The position numbers and the translations under genes are program-made. A stretch of DNA of 64,000 nt from Euclidia mi (taxonomy: Eukaryota > Arthropoda > Insecta > Lepidoptera > Erebidae): contig OX123197.2 in the NCBI GenBank assembly GCA_944739405.2, positions 54,226,047-54,290,046 of the forward strand, given 5' to 3'. Position 1 is the stretch's first letter; each line of letters starts with the position of its first letter. Under the pieces are notes generated by a model. That model did not search any database, was not told where the DNA came from, and was given only the letters and a program-made list of their open reading frames with translations. Of the stretch, positions 55,160 through 64,000 are shown in pieces.

Positions 55160-55970
55160 ACTACATAAATTTACTAAATCGGAAAGGTTGCCTAAATGAA
55201 ACTATTTTTAGCGATTACGTAGATTGCCAGATTTTTATTAGTTACTGTGACTTTTCTTTTCGTTTTATCTTTTATTATGGTTGTATAGCTATAATGAAAT
55301 ATTACCTATCTATCCACTACATGTTTTTCTTTAGAGAAGGTTGGAGGCTGCAGATCTAACACCGACTCTGCAATGCTTAAATTAACGAGGTTTTAACCAA
55401 GCTTAGCACTCGAAAATGCAGAGCAAAATACCCCCACGTTCCATCGAGTTTTTACACGACAAAGAGATAGGGGTCTATATTGAAACCGCCAGCCTTTCAC
55501 GAACATGTATCACTCGTTACTGCATCGAAGTATTATCTTTTACATTAATGAACAAAAACTTGCATTTTAATAACATCGAGTGGATTGAAGTGCTTTAACG
55601 GATTGCCAGGCTGTGGGTTCACAGAGTTGTGATAGAAAGTCTTATGTGATCACATTAATGGTTTCGTTTGACTCGGCGTATTTTTATGTCTGCGGGTATT
55701 TTGGTCTTTTGAGATTTGAGAGGGATTTTCAGTTTGGTAATCTAGTGCATTCACACGATTTATTGACATTATAATGAACAAAATTATATGGTTAAGAGAT
55801 GCAATGGGTGGTGCAGTCTTTTCGATGTGCTGCGTTATTATGGTTGACTTAATGATAATAATTATAATTGGCAAAAAGTAGTAATTGATAAGAAATCTGA
55901 TCCAGGGATGAATCGAGTTGACGTTCACATATTATCACATATACCCATTTAATACCACAGCCAAAGTAGA
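55160..55970. other. non-coding DNA
   Basis: Only short frames with no recognisable family. No repeat identified. Confidence 0.4.
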
Positions 55971-55999
55971 TAAAGCTTGCCTGGTTCAGACTTTGACTA

Positions 56000-56950
56000 C
56001 TTATTACTAAGTCTGTATCAGATCTACACACCTGTATATTATCTTAGCCTTATTATGAGACGAGCTTGCGGGAGATGGGAGGGTGTTATTAGCATAGGAG
56101 GCATGAAAATCACAAACCTTAGATACGCTGATGATACTACGCTGTTTGCTGCGAATGAATGCGAGATGGCCGAGCTCAATGATAGAGTGGAGCGAATGAG
56201 TCAATAAGAAGGCCTCTCTATGAATAAAACTAAGATGAAGGTGATGATCGTAGATCGATCCAAACAACTGCAACCCACAGGAAGCTTGCAACTAGACATC
56301 GTCGATGAGTTCACCTACTTGGGTTCATGTATAAGCTGTGACGGCTCATCGGAGAAAGAAGTGTGGCGCAGAATCGGCATGGCTAAAACAGCTATGACAC
56401 GGCTCCTAAAGATCTGGAATGACAAAAGCATCACGACAACGAAAATGAAACTAGTACACACACTCGTCATCCCTATATTTCTTTATGGCGCTGAAACGTG
56501 GACCCTAAAAGCAGCTGACCGCAGACGTATTGACGCCTTCGAGATGTGTTGTTGGAGCAAAATGCTACGGATACCATGGTCTGCGCGTAGGACAAACGTC
56601 TCAATACGTAATCAGCTCAGGATCACCATTAGACTCTCGACCATATGCCTCCGCCGCACTCTGGAATACTTCGGGCATATTGCATAGAGTAATCCTGAGA
56701 ACCTAGAGAGACTTACAATAACTGGCAAAATCGAAGGACGAAGACCTAGAGAAAGCAGCCCCACACGATGGATCGATGAAATTCGCACCACCCCACCACC
56801 ACCACCACCCGGCTTCCATATTGCTATCCAAGCTGCTCAGGACCGCAATAAGTGGAAGACCATCATAGAAGACAACATCCTGAAGGGATCCTGAGGGAAG
56901 CTAAGGTCGCGACCCGCAGAAATGAGGAATCGACACACAGAGAGAGATAT
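56000..56950 (+). pseudogene. non-LTR reverse transcriptase fragment (LINE-D)
   Basis: One frame carries GGMKITNLRYADDTTLFAAN (the catalytic YADD), then a TAA at 56205, then MNKTKMKVMIVDRSKQ, FTYLGSCISCDGSSEKEVWR, LYGAETWTLKAADRRRIDAF and WCSKMLRIPW-like text (CCWSKMLRIPWSARRTNVSI). After another stop at 56684 it continues with NPENLERLTITGKIEGRRPR to a stop near 56895. A run of CCACC codes a Pro tract. It is 5'-truncated. The clade (RTE- or L1-like) cannot be fixed from this part. Confidence 0.85.
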
Positions 56951-57489
56951 TCTTAGCCCGGATTACCCAGACTAGGAGCAACTCATCGTACCTGATCATC
57001 AAATATAGATATGTCGTGGGTGGGGAACGAGCACTACTGACTACTGATCGCCAGCTAAACAACCAGGGTATCTAAAACCTAGACCTATCAAAGCACGAAT
57101 CCCTTAAAACCTTTCTTAAATCATAACAGCGAGCGCCTTCAAATTATCCTCACATGAACACAAAAGTTCTAAATAAAATTATACCAAAGTTATGTCTGGC
57201 TATGACAAATTGACATATTGATCTACAAACTTAGTAGACTTGTGTAGTTCGTCTCTTTGTCCCTAGAGAGCGCTGTCTCAGAAACTAAAGTTTTTTTAAG
57301 TATGAGAGTTGGGCGATGTTTTGAAAAGGGTAGCGACATGAAAAATGCTTAGAGACAGGCGTGGTGTGACTTTAAGAGTGATAATGGCTATGCTAGTGAA
57401 GGCTTTTTACTTTGAAATATAAATAATTGCAAGACAAAGTTAGTTACAGTTAGTAAGTTGATAAGGCGAACCGAAGTCACTGACTTAGC

Positions 57490-57715
57490 TCTCCGAAAAG
57501 TCAAGCCGAAGTGGCAGTGAGCGGGACACAAAGCCAGAACAACCAATCGCCGGCAGAGGTAGTACTTCCGCAAAGTAGACTGACAATCTTGTTGTGCTCG
57601 CAGGCAGCGGATGGATGCGGGTGGCTCAAGATCGGTCCATGTGGAGAGCCTTGGGGAAAGCCTATGTCCAACAGTGGACGTATTTTGCCTGATATGATGA
57701 TGGTCAACACTGCTG
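57490..57715 (+). repeat. RTE-like LINE 3' end
   Basis: The GGAGAGCCTTGGGGAAAGCC, TATGTCCAACAGTGGACGT and CCTGATATGATGATGG blocks match the GEAYVQQWT-coding 3' end I recall for lepidopteran RTE elements, here frameshifted. It is not continuous with LINE-D. Confidence 0.6.
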
Positions 57716-57825
57716 TGTCTGTCAGTGGTAAACACAAAAACAACTGAACGGGTTTTCATCTCTTTTGTTTAGCAATAGATCAGACCAGTTATTAAATAAC
57801 TCACATAACATATTCCTTCACAGGG

Positions 57826-58150
57826 CAGCGATAGCCGAGTAGATATACCAACACACTGCTATGCAGAGGGGCGCACCACTGACTTTTTGAAGTTAAGTGT
57901 GTATTAAATCGTTAATTATCGCTTTTCTTTTATAGTAATAGGCGGCAAACGAGCAGACGGATCGCCTGATGGTAAGCAATTACCGCCGCCCATGGACACA
58001 AGCAACACCACAGGAGTCACAAGTGTGTTGCCGCTCCTTGGGATTGGGAAAAGGGACAGGATAAGGAGTGGGATGAGGGAGAAGGAATAGGGGATAGGGC
58101 CTCCGGCGCTCTAACTCACCGAAAGAAACAGTTTAGGCACTGTTACTTTA
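57826..58150 (+). repeat. SINE fragment joined to a GGCAAACGAGCAGACGG repeat
   Basis: 57826-57935 is a 3'-truncated copy of the 49526 SINE (GCGATAGCCGAGTAGATATA, ACACACTGCTATGC, TTTTTGAAGTTAAG). From 57945 a different repeat begins (GGCAAACGAGCAGACGGATC, ACCGCCGCCCATGGACAC, GTGTTGCCGCTCC). Both are common moth repeats; the joint suggests insertion of one in the other. Confidence 0.6.
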
Positions 58151-58156
58151 CGTCGA

Positions 58157-58262
58157 TTTTTTTTTTTTTTTTTTTTTTTTATTGGACTTCATACACATAA
58201 TGTACATGTATCGGCGGACTTAATGCCTGAGGCATTCTCTAACAGTCTACCTTTGGGTGATG
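58157..58262 (-). repeat. LINE 3' UTR with AATAAA and poly(A)
   Basis: A run of 24 T (58157-58180) followed by ATTGGACTTCATACACATAA is, on the minus strand, a 3' UTR ending in AATAA and poly(A). The preceding sequence (TGTTAGAGAATGCCTCAGGC) fits the 3' end of a poly(A)-tailed LINE. Confidence 0.65.
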
Positions 58263-58264
58263 CA

Positions 58265-58565
58265 GAGATAGATTTTCTGTGAGAGGGTTGCGCCGTACTT
58301 CGGAGAGCACGTTAAACCGTCGGTCCCGGCTGTCATGAAGATCTTTGACAATCGTTACGGGGATCCGGTACCCTCAAATAAACTGATAATAGTCTAACCC
58401 ATAGAATATAGCTATCACTTCGGGTTGCGGAGGTTAGACGACAGTCGCTCTGTAGAAAAGCTGATATTCTGTCAAATCTGGTTAGTTTGGTTAGCGTACC
58501 CCGGGCTCCAAGGCGAGAAGGCTTGGATGCAACTGGGATAACACTAGGATGATTATGATGAACAT
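58265..58565 (+). repeat. 'GCACGTTAAACCGTCGGTCCC' dispersed repeat
   Basis: Contains GCACGTTAAACCGTCGGTCC, CAATCGTTACGGG, GGAGGTTAGACGACAGTCGC and a GATGATTATGATGAA end. I recall it as an abundant moth LINE/SINE tail. Diverged pieces of the same family in reverse lie at 15822, 25905, 54790 and 61415. Confidence 0.65.
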
Positions 58566-59378
58566 TTCCCTTCACAATCTACCTCATCAACTCAACAAAT
58601 ACCAGTGAGCGAGCTAAACTAACAAAGAACTAGTGCGGCAGGTGCTGGAGCCAGTAATGATATCCATCGCTCACTGACCGCATGACAACATTTGTTACAC
58701 CTACTTGTAGGAATTGCAATCGCGTACAATGTTTGAGTTTGATGCATATTTTGTATTGTCTATCTCCAAATGTTTCTTTAAATCTACAAGCTTTTATTTT
58801 TACCTGTACCAGTGTCTGTAATGTCATCTTGCTCGATAAATTGGATGCAATTCCTGGTTTCCTGATTATGCATGCATGTGGATATAGCGTGACAAGGAAT
58901 ATTATGCAGTCATGAAGCTGATTTGATGCCGGAGCTGGAAGGTGGCATAGAAACTCCGCAATATAGTGATACAACCCCCTAGAGCTCAGGCTCGTTTGAT
59001 TTATATTGATGAGAATTTCGGTCGTTTATGTTAAACGCATAATTATGAAAGCTTGTTTTAAAAGCTCATCAAAAACCATAGAACCGAGCCCTTATATCGC
59101 TATCTATAAAAAAATATCTTCGAAACGCCCGTAATATCCTCCCTTCACAATCAATTCAACAATTGTTTGTGAGCGAGCTAAACTAACAAAGAACTAGTAC
59201 GTCAGGTGCTGGAGCCAGTAATGATATCCATCGCTCACTGACCGCACGCCAACATTTGTTACACCTACTTGTACCACTTGTGATCGCGTAGAATGGTTTA
59301 GTTTGATGCAGTTTGTATGTAAAATATCGCCAGTATTTTGCCAAATGTCTTTTTAATTTTCAAGCTTTTATTTTTATC
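58566..59378 (+). repeat. direct duplication, 240-bp copies about 572 bp apart
   Basis: 58566-58805 and 59141-59378 share CCCTTCACAATC, GTGAGCGAGCTAAACTAACA, AGAACTAGTxCGxCAGGTGC, TAATGATATCCATCGCTCAC and CAACATTTGTTACACCTACT with few differences. The spacer is unrelated. Neither copy codes for a recognisable protein. Confidence 0.85.
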
Positions 59379-59709
59379 ATTTGTGACATAAGAATGACAC
59401 CGAAACTTGATCGAAACCCTTGACCCTTTATACAAATATAAAATTCGTCCGTTATTGACTGACTGATGAAGTGAGGAGAACACGTGTTCCTGTGAAGAGA
59501 CTTAGCGATCACGGTGGAACTCTACCCTGCTACGAATACAAGGTACACGACTTTCCTCTATTTCTTATTTCCTAAATTAATGCCGCTCTCCAGCTATCCT
59601 GCATTCATACAGTCCACTCATACCCATAACCTGTCAGTCAGACAAAAAGTCACTTCTTTACCGCTTTCCGCCCCACTCTTTTGGTGTTTTTATACTTGGT
59701 AGCCACAGC

Positions 59710-60650
59710 CATGGTGGCCATACCACTTAGAATAATAAAACTTAAATAGAGTATAAATATTAGTACCTATAGAGTATAATATAAAAAAATTGGCTACTAA
59801 CAGCCATTTTTTTTTAATTATGTGTTTTTTTTACAGTCCATCTCATTTTCTAAGTCTATACATAACTTTTATGTTTAACTATTGGCAAACTTTCATACAG
59901 TGGTAACCAGATAATTAATAAACACACTTATTATATTTACTCAAAACACCCACACTGTAGACAAATTAGACGCTAACAGAAAAAAGTATCGTACTTTTTT
60001 ATCAAGCGAAGATTTTTCTTTGATGGGAATCGAACCCTGTCGTAGCAGTTACGGTCGCTAAGCAGTAAACATCCATTTGTACATTCAAATCAAAACTAAC
60101 AAACTAGGTAACACTGACTTTCAAAATCTACAGCAAAACACAAAATTCAAAGCACTTCCAGCACAAGTTAACAGTGCCGTGCATCGATAAATAAAGACAC
60201 GCACTATCCGAAAATAAACACCGATCATAACCTTTTCCGTCAGAAAAACATCACGCGAAAACTTCACCAACGGACACCGTTAACATTATCTAGCTGAACA
60301 TTGGAACATTTCGAACCAATCACAGCATGCATATAGCAAATAAATAAAAAAGAAAAGCGACCGGTATTCAATTACATAAACATTTTTCCGTGCCATTTAC
60401 TGCGCGGGATATATGAGAACAAAAAATTGTGGCAGACGTGAACTGTTTGTAATATAAGTGCTGTGTATGCGTGGCAATTTGGTGTTGAGTTTTTAGGGTC
60501 AAAAAGGTAATTGGAAACTGTGTTGCTCCGATGTGAAGAATTGCTTTATCTGTTGGTTTGTGTTTTTTTGTAGGCAAATATACTGTGGTATTGACGGTAT
60601 AAAACTTGGATTTTGGTATTTAAAATAATTATAATGTTACTGAATATTAT
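59710..60650. other. non-coding DNA with a tRNA-like scrap
   Basis: No gene. 60018-60065 on the minus strand has a good B-box (CAGGGTTCGATTCCCATC) but no A-box fit, so it is a decayed SINE head at best. The segment around 60080-60330 is non-coding. Confidence 0.4.
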
Positions 60651-60656
60651 AGAACA

Positions 60657-60872
60657 CTAGAGGACGCCAGCAGCTACGCCTGCATTTTTTTTTAATTTAC
60701 CCGTTTTGGCCGATCCCGTGGAAATTTCGGGAAATCCCTTCTTAGTGCACCCCTAGGGTCCCCAAGGAACATACATGCCAAATTTCAGCTTCCTGCGCCC
60801 AATAGTTTCGGCTGTAGCGTGTCTGTCAGTCAGTCAGTAACGCAAGGATTTTATATATTAAGATAGTATGTT
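60657..60872 (+). repeat. short copy of the 52970-type repeat
   Basis: Has GACGCCAGCAGCTACGCC, CCCTTCTTAGTGCACCCC, GGAACATACATGCCAAATTT and GTAGCGTGTCTGTCAGTCAG, then CGCAAGGATTTTATATATTA. This is the start and terminal module of the 52970-54545 array without the internal tandem units. Confidence 0.75.
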
Positions 60873-60874
60873 GT

Positions 60875-61410
60875 CAATACGCTGCGAGCCTAATTTGCGC
60901 GAAGTTTTAACAGGGTCGTATCCCTTTTATTAAATGTTTACATAAAACGTCAATATGCGGCAAATTTGATTCGCGTGCAATTATTTAATAGCTGACGTTT
61001 CAACCGGGTTGCATCGAATGTGGTCTATAGTAGATTTACTAAAATAAAAGATATGAAATTCAGTATCATATTAGATTTATTAAATGGTTCGTTCATATAA
61101 TATGTGTTTTTATATTGCCTCCCTTCACATCCCTCAAGTAAATTTATAGCCGAAATCCTCAATTTCTTTGCGAATCACCAATCGTCTAATAGTCTAACAT
61201 TGGACCTAGATTTAGACAAACATATATTTCAGGCGGCCAACGGCATTCCAGTGTCGAATAGTTCGTGAAATTGAAAAGCTGAGCCTGTGGAATGGACGAG
61301 CAATTAATACACATTTGTGCGAAATAAAAATATATTTTTGTATAAAGGCATCAATGGCCCTGTGGAGAGATTCAACAGATTCCTACGTCGTGAGTATCTG
61401 AAACCACAGC
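60875..61410. other. non-coding DNA
   Basis: No gene or clear repeat recognised. Confidence 0.4.
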
Positions 61411-61414
61411 ATTA

Positions 61415-61535
61415 ACTTTTAAGCTATCCCGGTTGCATCCAAGATTCACTCGCCTTGGAGACCGAGGTCCACTTTATTATTCTAACCATATATGATAGCA
61501 GCTTTTCTACAAAGCAACTGCTGTGTGATCTCCGC
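61415..61535 (+). repeat. fragment of 'GGTTGCATCCAAG' repeat family
   Basis: TATCCCGGTTGCATCCAAGA, CTCGCCTTGGAGACCGAGGT and CTACAAAGCAACTGC correspond to the complement of the 58430-58560 segment. Confidence 0.55.
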
Positions 61536-62184
61536 ACCCAAATTAACTACAATCATCTATTGAGTACGCACACTACGAACGTAACTTTGATACCCTCCGC
61601 ATGGCAGTCTGTTCGTAACTCCACTAGAATATCGCTGTCGCATTTACTTTTTCGAGTAAAGTACATAATCTGTGTGAGAGTTCCCCAAATTTTCTTGATA
61701 AGACAAAATCTTTGATTACTCAAAGTCGTGCAAATTAATATAGTATCTAGTTGCCATTTTACGATCATTCATACATCATCGAGTTTCAACAAAGTTCTTA
61801 AATCCATTTGCTCAATCACCGTTTTCATTTCATCTTAAAAGCCATAAATCTTTTTAAATACATACTTTACTACAAGAAGTCTAAATTGTATTCTCATACG
61901 TAATTCAATTGCAAAATCGTGGACGAAAGTATAAACAAACAATACAATGGTTAAGTATAAGTCTAACATAATTATGAGCTCAAACGTTCCCGAGTTTGAC
62001 GCCACAAACAAATATACAACAACTTTATACAAATAAGGCACACCTGGAATTGTATTTCTAGTTTAAAATGTAATTTTACACTAGCATTTGTGCCAAGGTT
62101 TGCTCGCTTGTTTAGTTTGAAATGTATTATTGTGATTGTGGGAGTAACTTGGCGGAGTAAGCATATTGGTCGAAATTACTAATG

Positions 62185-62427
62185 TTTGTGTGTGGGCTAG
62201 TCGGTTGCGGCAGACCTCGTAAACTCGTAAGACGTTCGTCGACCAAATTGGGGACGTCTTGAAGAACGGAAAAGTCCGAAGCACCCATAACCTGCGAGTA
62301 TGAATGAAAATAGTAATGAATGTAGAGGAAGCGCGTGAGGTTTGGAAGGATAGAAGCAAGTGACGTTCTGTTGTTTCTGCCTACGCCGACGAGAAAATTG
62401 CGTGAGCATATGTATGTATGTACATGT
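62185..62427 (+). mobile_element. LINE-C 3' tail, degenerate copy
   Basis: Matches 45160-45400 (GTCGACCAAATTGGGGACGT, AAAGTCCGAAGCACCCATAA, GTAGAGGAAGCGCGTGAGGT) with stops and changes, ending GCGTGAGCATATGTATGTAT. It is the oldest-looking of the three LINE-C tails. Confidence 0.75.
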
Positions 62428-62837
62428 AAAATACGATATTACAAATCCAAATGTGTATGTATCTATGTTCGGTTTACACGTGAAACTGATGTTTGAAAAA
62501 AAATATGTAGGGGGAACTTTAAGAACTTGTGCTCTTTAGTCAAGTGAGTAACTATATTCGTATGTTTTACTGCTCCAATCTTATTCTTTGCTTTATAAGT
62601 TCCTTTGACTAAGAATTAGGCTACTAGAAATGCATATTTGACATTAGTTTCATATAAAATATGTCAAGTATCACTTGTAGCTAAATCCATGGACAGATCA
62701 AATATAGAGCTCGTCCGTAAAAGGCATACGTTGTTTAAATCAAAGAGTTATGTCATTCAGATATAGGTACGTTTATATTACTTATATAAAATATTTCTTC
62801 AATTGATGTGCAATATCTTCATTTTTAGTTATAAAAC

Positions 62838-63232
62838 TAGCTGGTACCCGCGGCTTCGCACGCGGATAGTAATAATATTTTATTTTAACTTTCATACTTT
62901 GCGCGAACCCTACAACCTCCTCAATTAAGCCCATTCGTAACATTCGTTCTTAGTGGACGCCTAAAATAAATAATTTACATCTCAGTCAAATAATTTTTTT
63001 ATACGCCTGGCGATTTTCGAATGTTAATAATAACTGAAAATATACACATATAGGTATATAAACTTCGTGGAGTATCGGTATCGTGACAACAACGCTACCT
63101 ACTGGGTCAAATTGTAGCTGATATGTAGCGCTATAAAGTCCTCTACCTTGCAGTGAAAGTCTCATTTGAATCGGTTCAGCCGTTCCAAAGATTACCTCGG
63201 ACAAACAGAAAGACAGACAGACAGACAGAAAG

Positions 63233-63263
<31 letters not shown>

Positions 63264-63695
63264 AAAATGTTAAAAAGGGTTGTTTTGGGCTTAGAATGTA
63301 ACTAACTATATGCACTTGGAAAAATATAGTTATTTTGAAATCACAGACAGACACTTCAATTTTGTTTATATGTATAGATGAGGAGAAGAAGTAAAGACTT
63401 TTTATCGCGACAACAGCGCCAACAACCGGGTCAAATTGTAACCTATATGTAGCGCTATAAAGTCCTCTACCTCGCAGTGAAAGTATCATTTGAATCGGTT
63501 CAGCCGTTCCAGAGATTACCCCAGACAAACAGAAAGACTGACAGACAGATAGACAGACGGACAGACAGACAAAAATGTTAAAAAGGGTTGTTTACTACTT
63601 ACTTAGAATCGTGGAACTAACTATATGCACTTGAAAAAACATAGTTATTTTGAAATCACAGACAGACACTTCAATTTTATTTATATGTATAGATA
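62838..63695 (+). repeat. ACTAGCTGGTACCCGCGGC repeat with about 300-bp tandem duplication
   Basis: Begins ACTAGCTGGTACCCGCGGCT. 63070-63370 and 63385-63695 are direct copies (GGGTCAAATTGTA, ATATGTAGCGCTATAAAGTC, AATCGGTTCAGCCGTTCC, a GACA-rich stretch, AAAAATGTTAAAAAGGGTTG, ATGTATAGAT). The 180-codon minus-strand frame across it is caused by the repeat and is not a gene. Confidence 0.85.
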
Positions 63696-64000
63696 TTCAA
63701 CGTTCAAGAGTAATGGATGTTCAATTAAGTGCTATTTGTGATGGCTAGATCTAGTGGATTTCAACTGTAAATCTCATATACACTTGAAATATCTAGTTTA
63801 TATTTGGGCTCCTTATAGTTGCGTATTTTTTTTTTGTATCTTTTTAATCTATGAACAGCGTTTTATGTTTTTAAAGATATTAATAGTACAAAGATCAAGA
63901 TACAAGATCATGGATAATTATAATATACTGATTAAAAATTTTGCGCGAATACTACCTATTACTAAGAACTACTTTCCACAAAAAACATAAGATTACTGGC

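Noticed and set aside
62986..63528. 180-codon minus-strand frame
   Set aside because: It spans two direct repeat copies and low-complexity GACA runs; no domain.
1..64000. Defence system, CRISPR array, prophage or operon
   Set aside because: No direct-repeat/spacer array, no bacterial-type gene clusters or ribosome sites; the window is eukaryotic repeat DNA.

Overview
The window is repeat-dense nuclear DNA from an insect, most likely a moth or butterfly. That call rests on AT-rich non-coding DNA, decayed BEL/Pao and Gypsy LTR retrotransposons, several non-LTR (LINE) families, tRNA-derived SINEs, and tail sequences (for example CCCCTTCGGGG...AGGCGTGAG followed by TATG repeats, and GTCCAGCAGTGG...GATGATG) that I recall from Lepidoptera. 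That recollection was not checked. I see no host protein-coding gene, no true tRNA or rRNA gene, no CRISPR array and no bacterial signal. Nearly every long reading frame belongs to a mobile element, and almost all are broken.

Layout. 1-4.3 kb: non-coding, with SINE and repeat scraps. 4.27-7.08 kb: a decayed DNA transposon with long degenerate inverted ends and a minus-strand transposase-like gene of an uncharacterised type. 7.5 kb: a tRNA-derived SINE. 8.29-15.15 kb: a BEL/Pao element (BEL-1, minus strand) with two LTRs and a 5-bp target duplication; the N-terminal part of its reverse transcriptase is gone and a 777-bp pentamer array sits in its place. 16.6 kb: a second SINE. 17-22.1 kb: a Jockey/CR1-like LINE (LINE-A, minus strand) split by an RTE-like LINE fragment, a LINE tail with target duplications and a 132-bp palindromic MITE. 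22.3-27.3 kb: tails of dispersed repeats, including an inverted pair of SINE copies.

27.57-44.44 kb: a Gypsy element (plus strand) that works as a stack of dated insertions. A 4.15-kb TIR transposon sits in its integrase. That transposon holds an RTE LINE, which holds a Jockey-like LINE, which holds a short LINE tail. Separately, a full-length second BEL/Pao element (BEL-2, 36.95-43.89 kb) sits inside the Gypsy 3' LTR. Target duplications support all of these layers except the RTE one.

44.5-64 kb: a LINE tail, a 97-bp tandem array, a 1.35-kb PIF/Harbinger-like TIR element, SINE and LINE tails, a higher-order tandem array (53-54.5 kb), a decayed LINE (56-57 kb), several diverged duplications and a final tandem repeat (62.8-63.7 kb).

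The most interesting items are the 4.27-7.08 kb transposon and its unclassified transposase-like protein, the nested stack with its subterminal-repeat TIR element, the SINE/LINE pair that share a 3' tail, and the pentamer array that replaces part of a reverse transcriptase.
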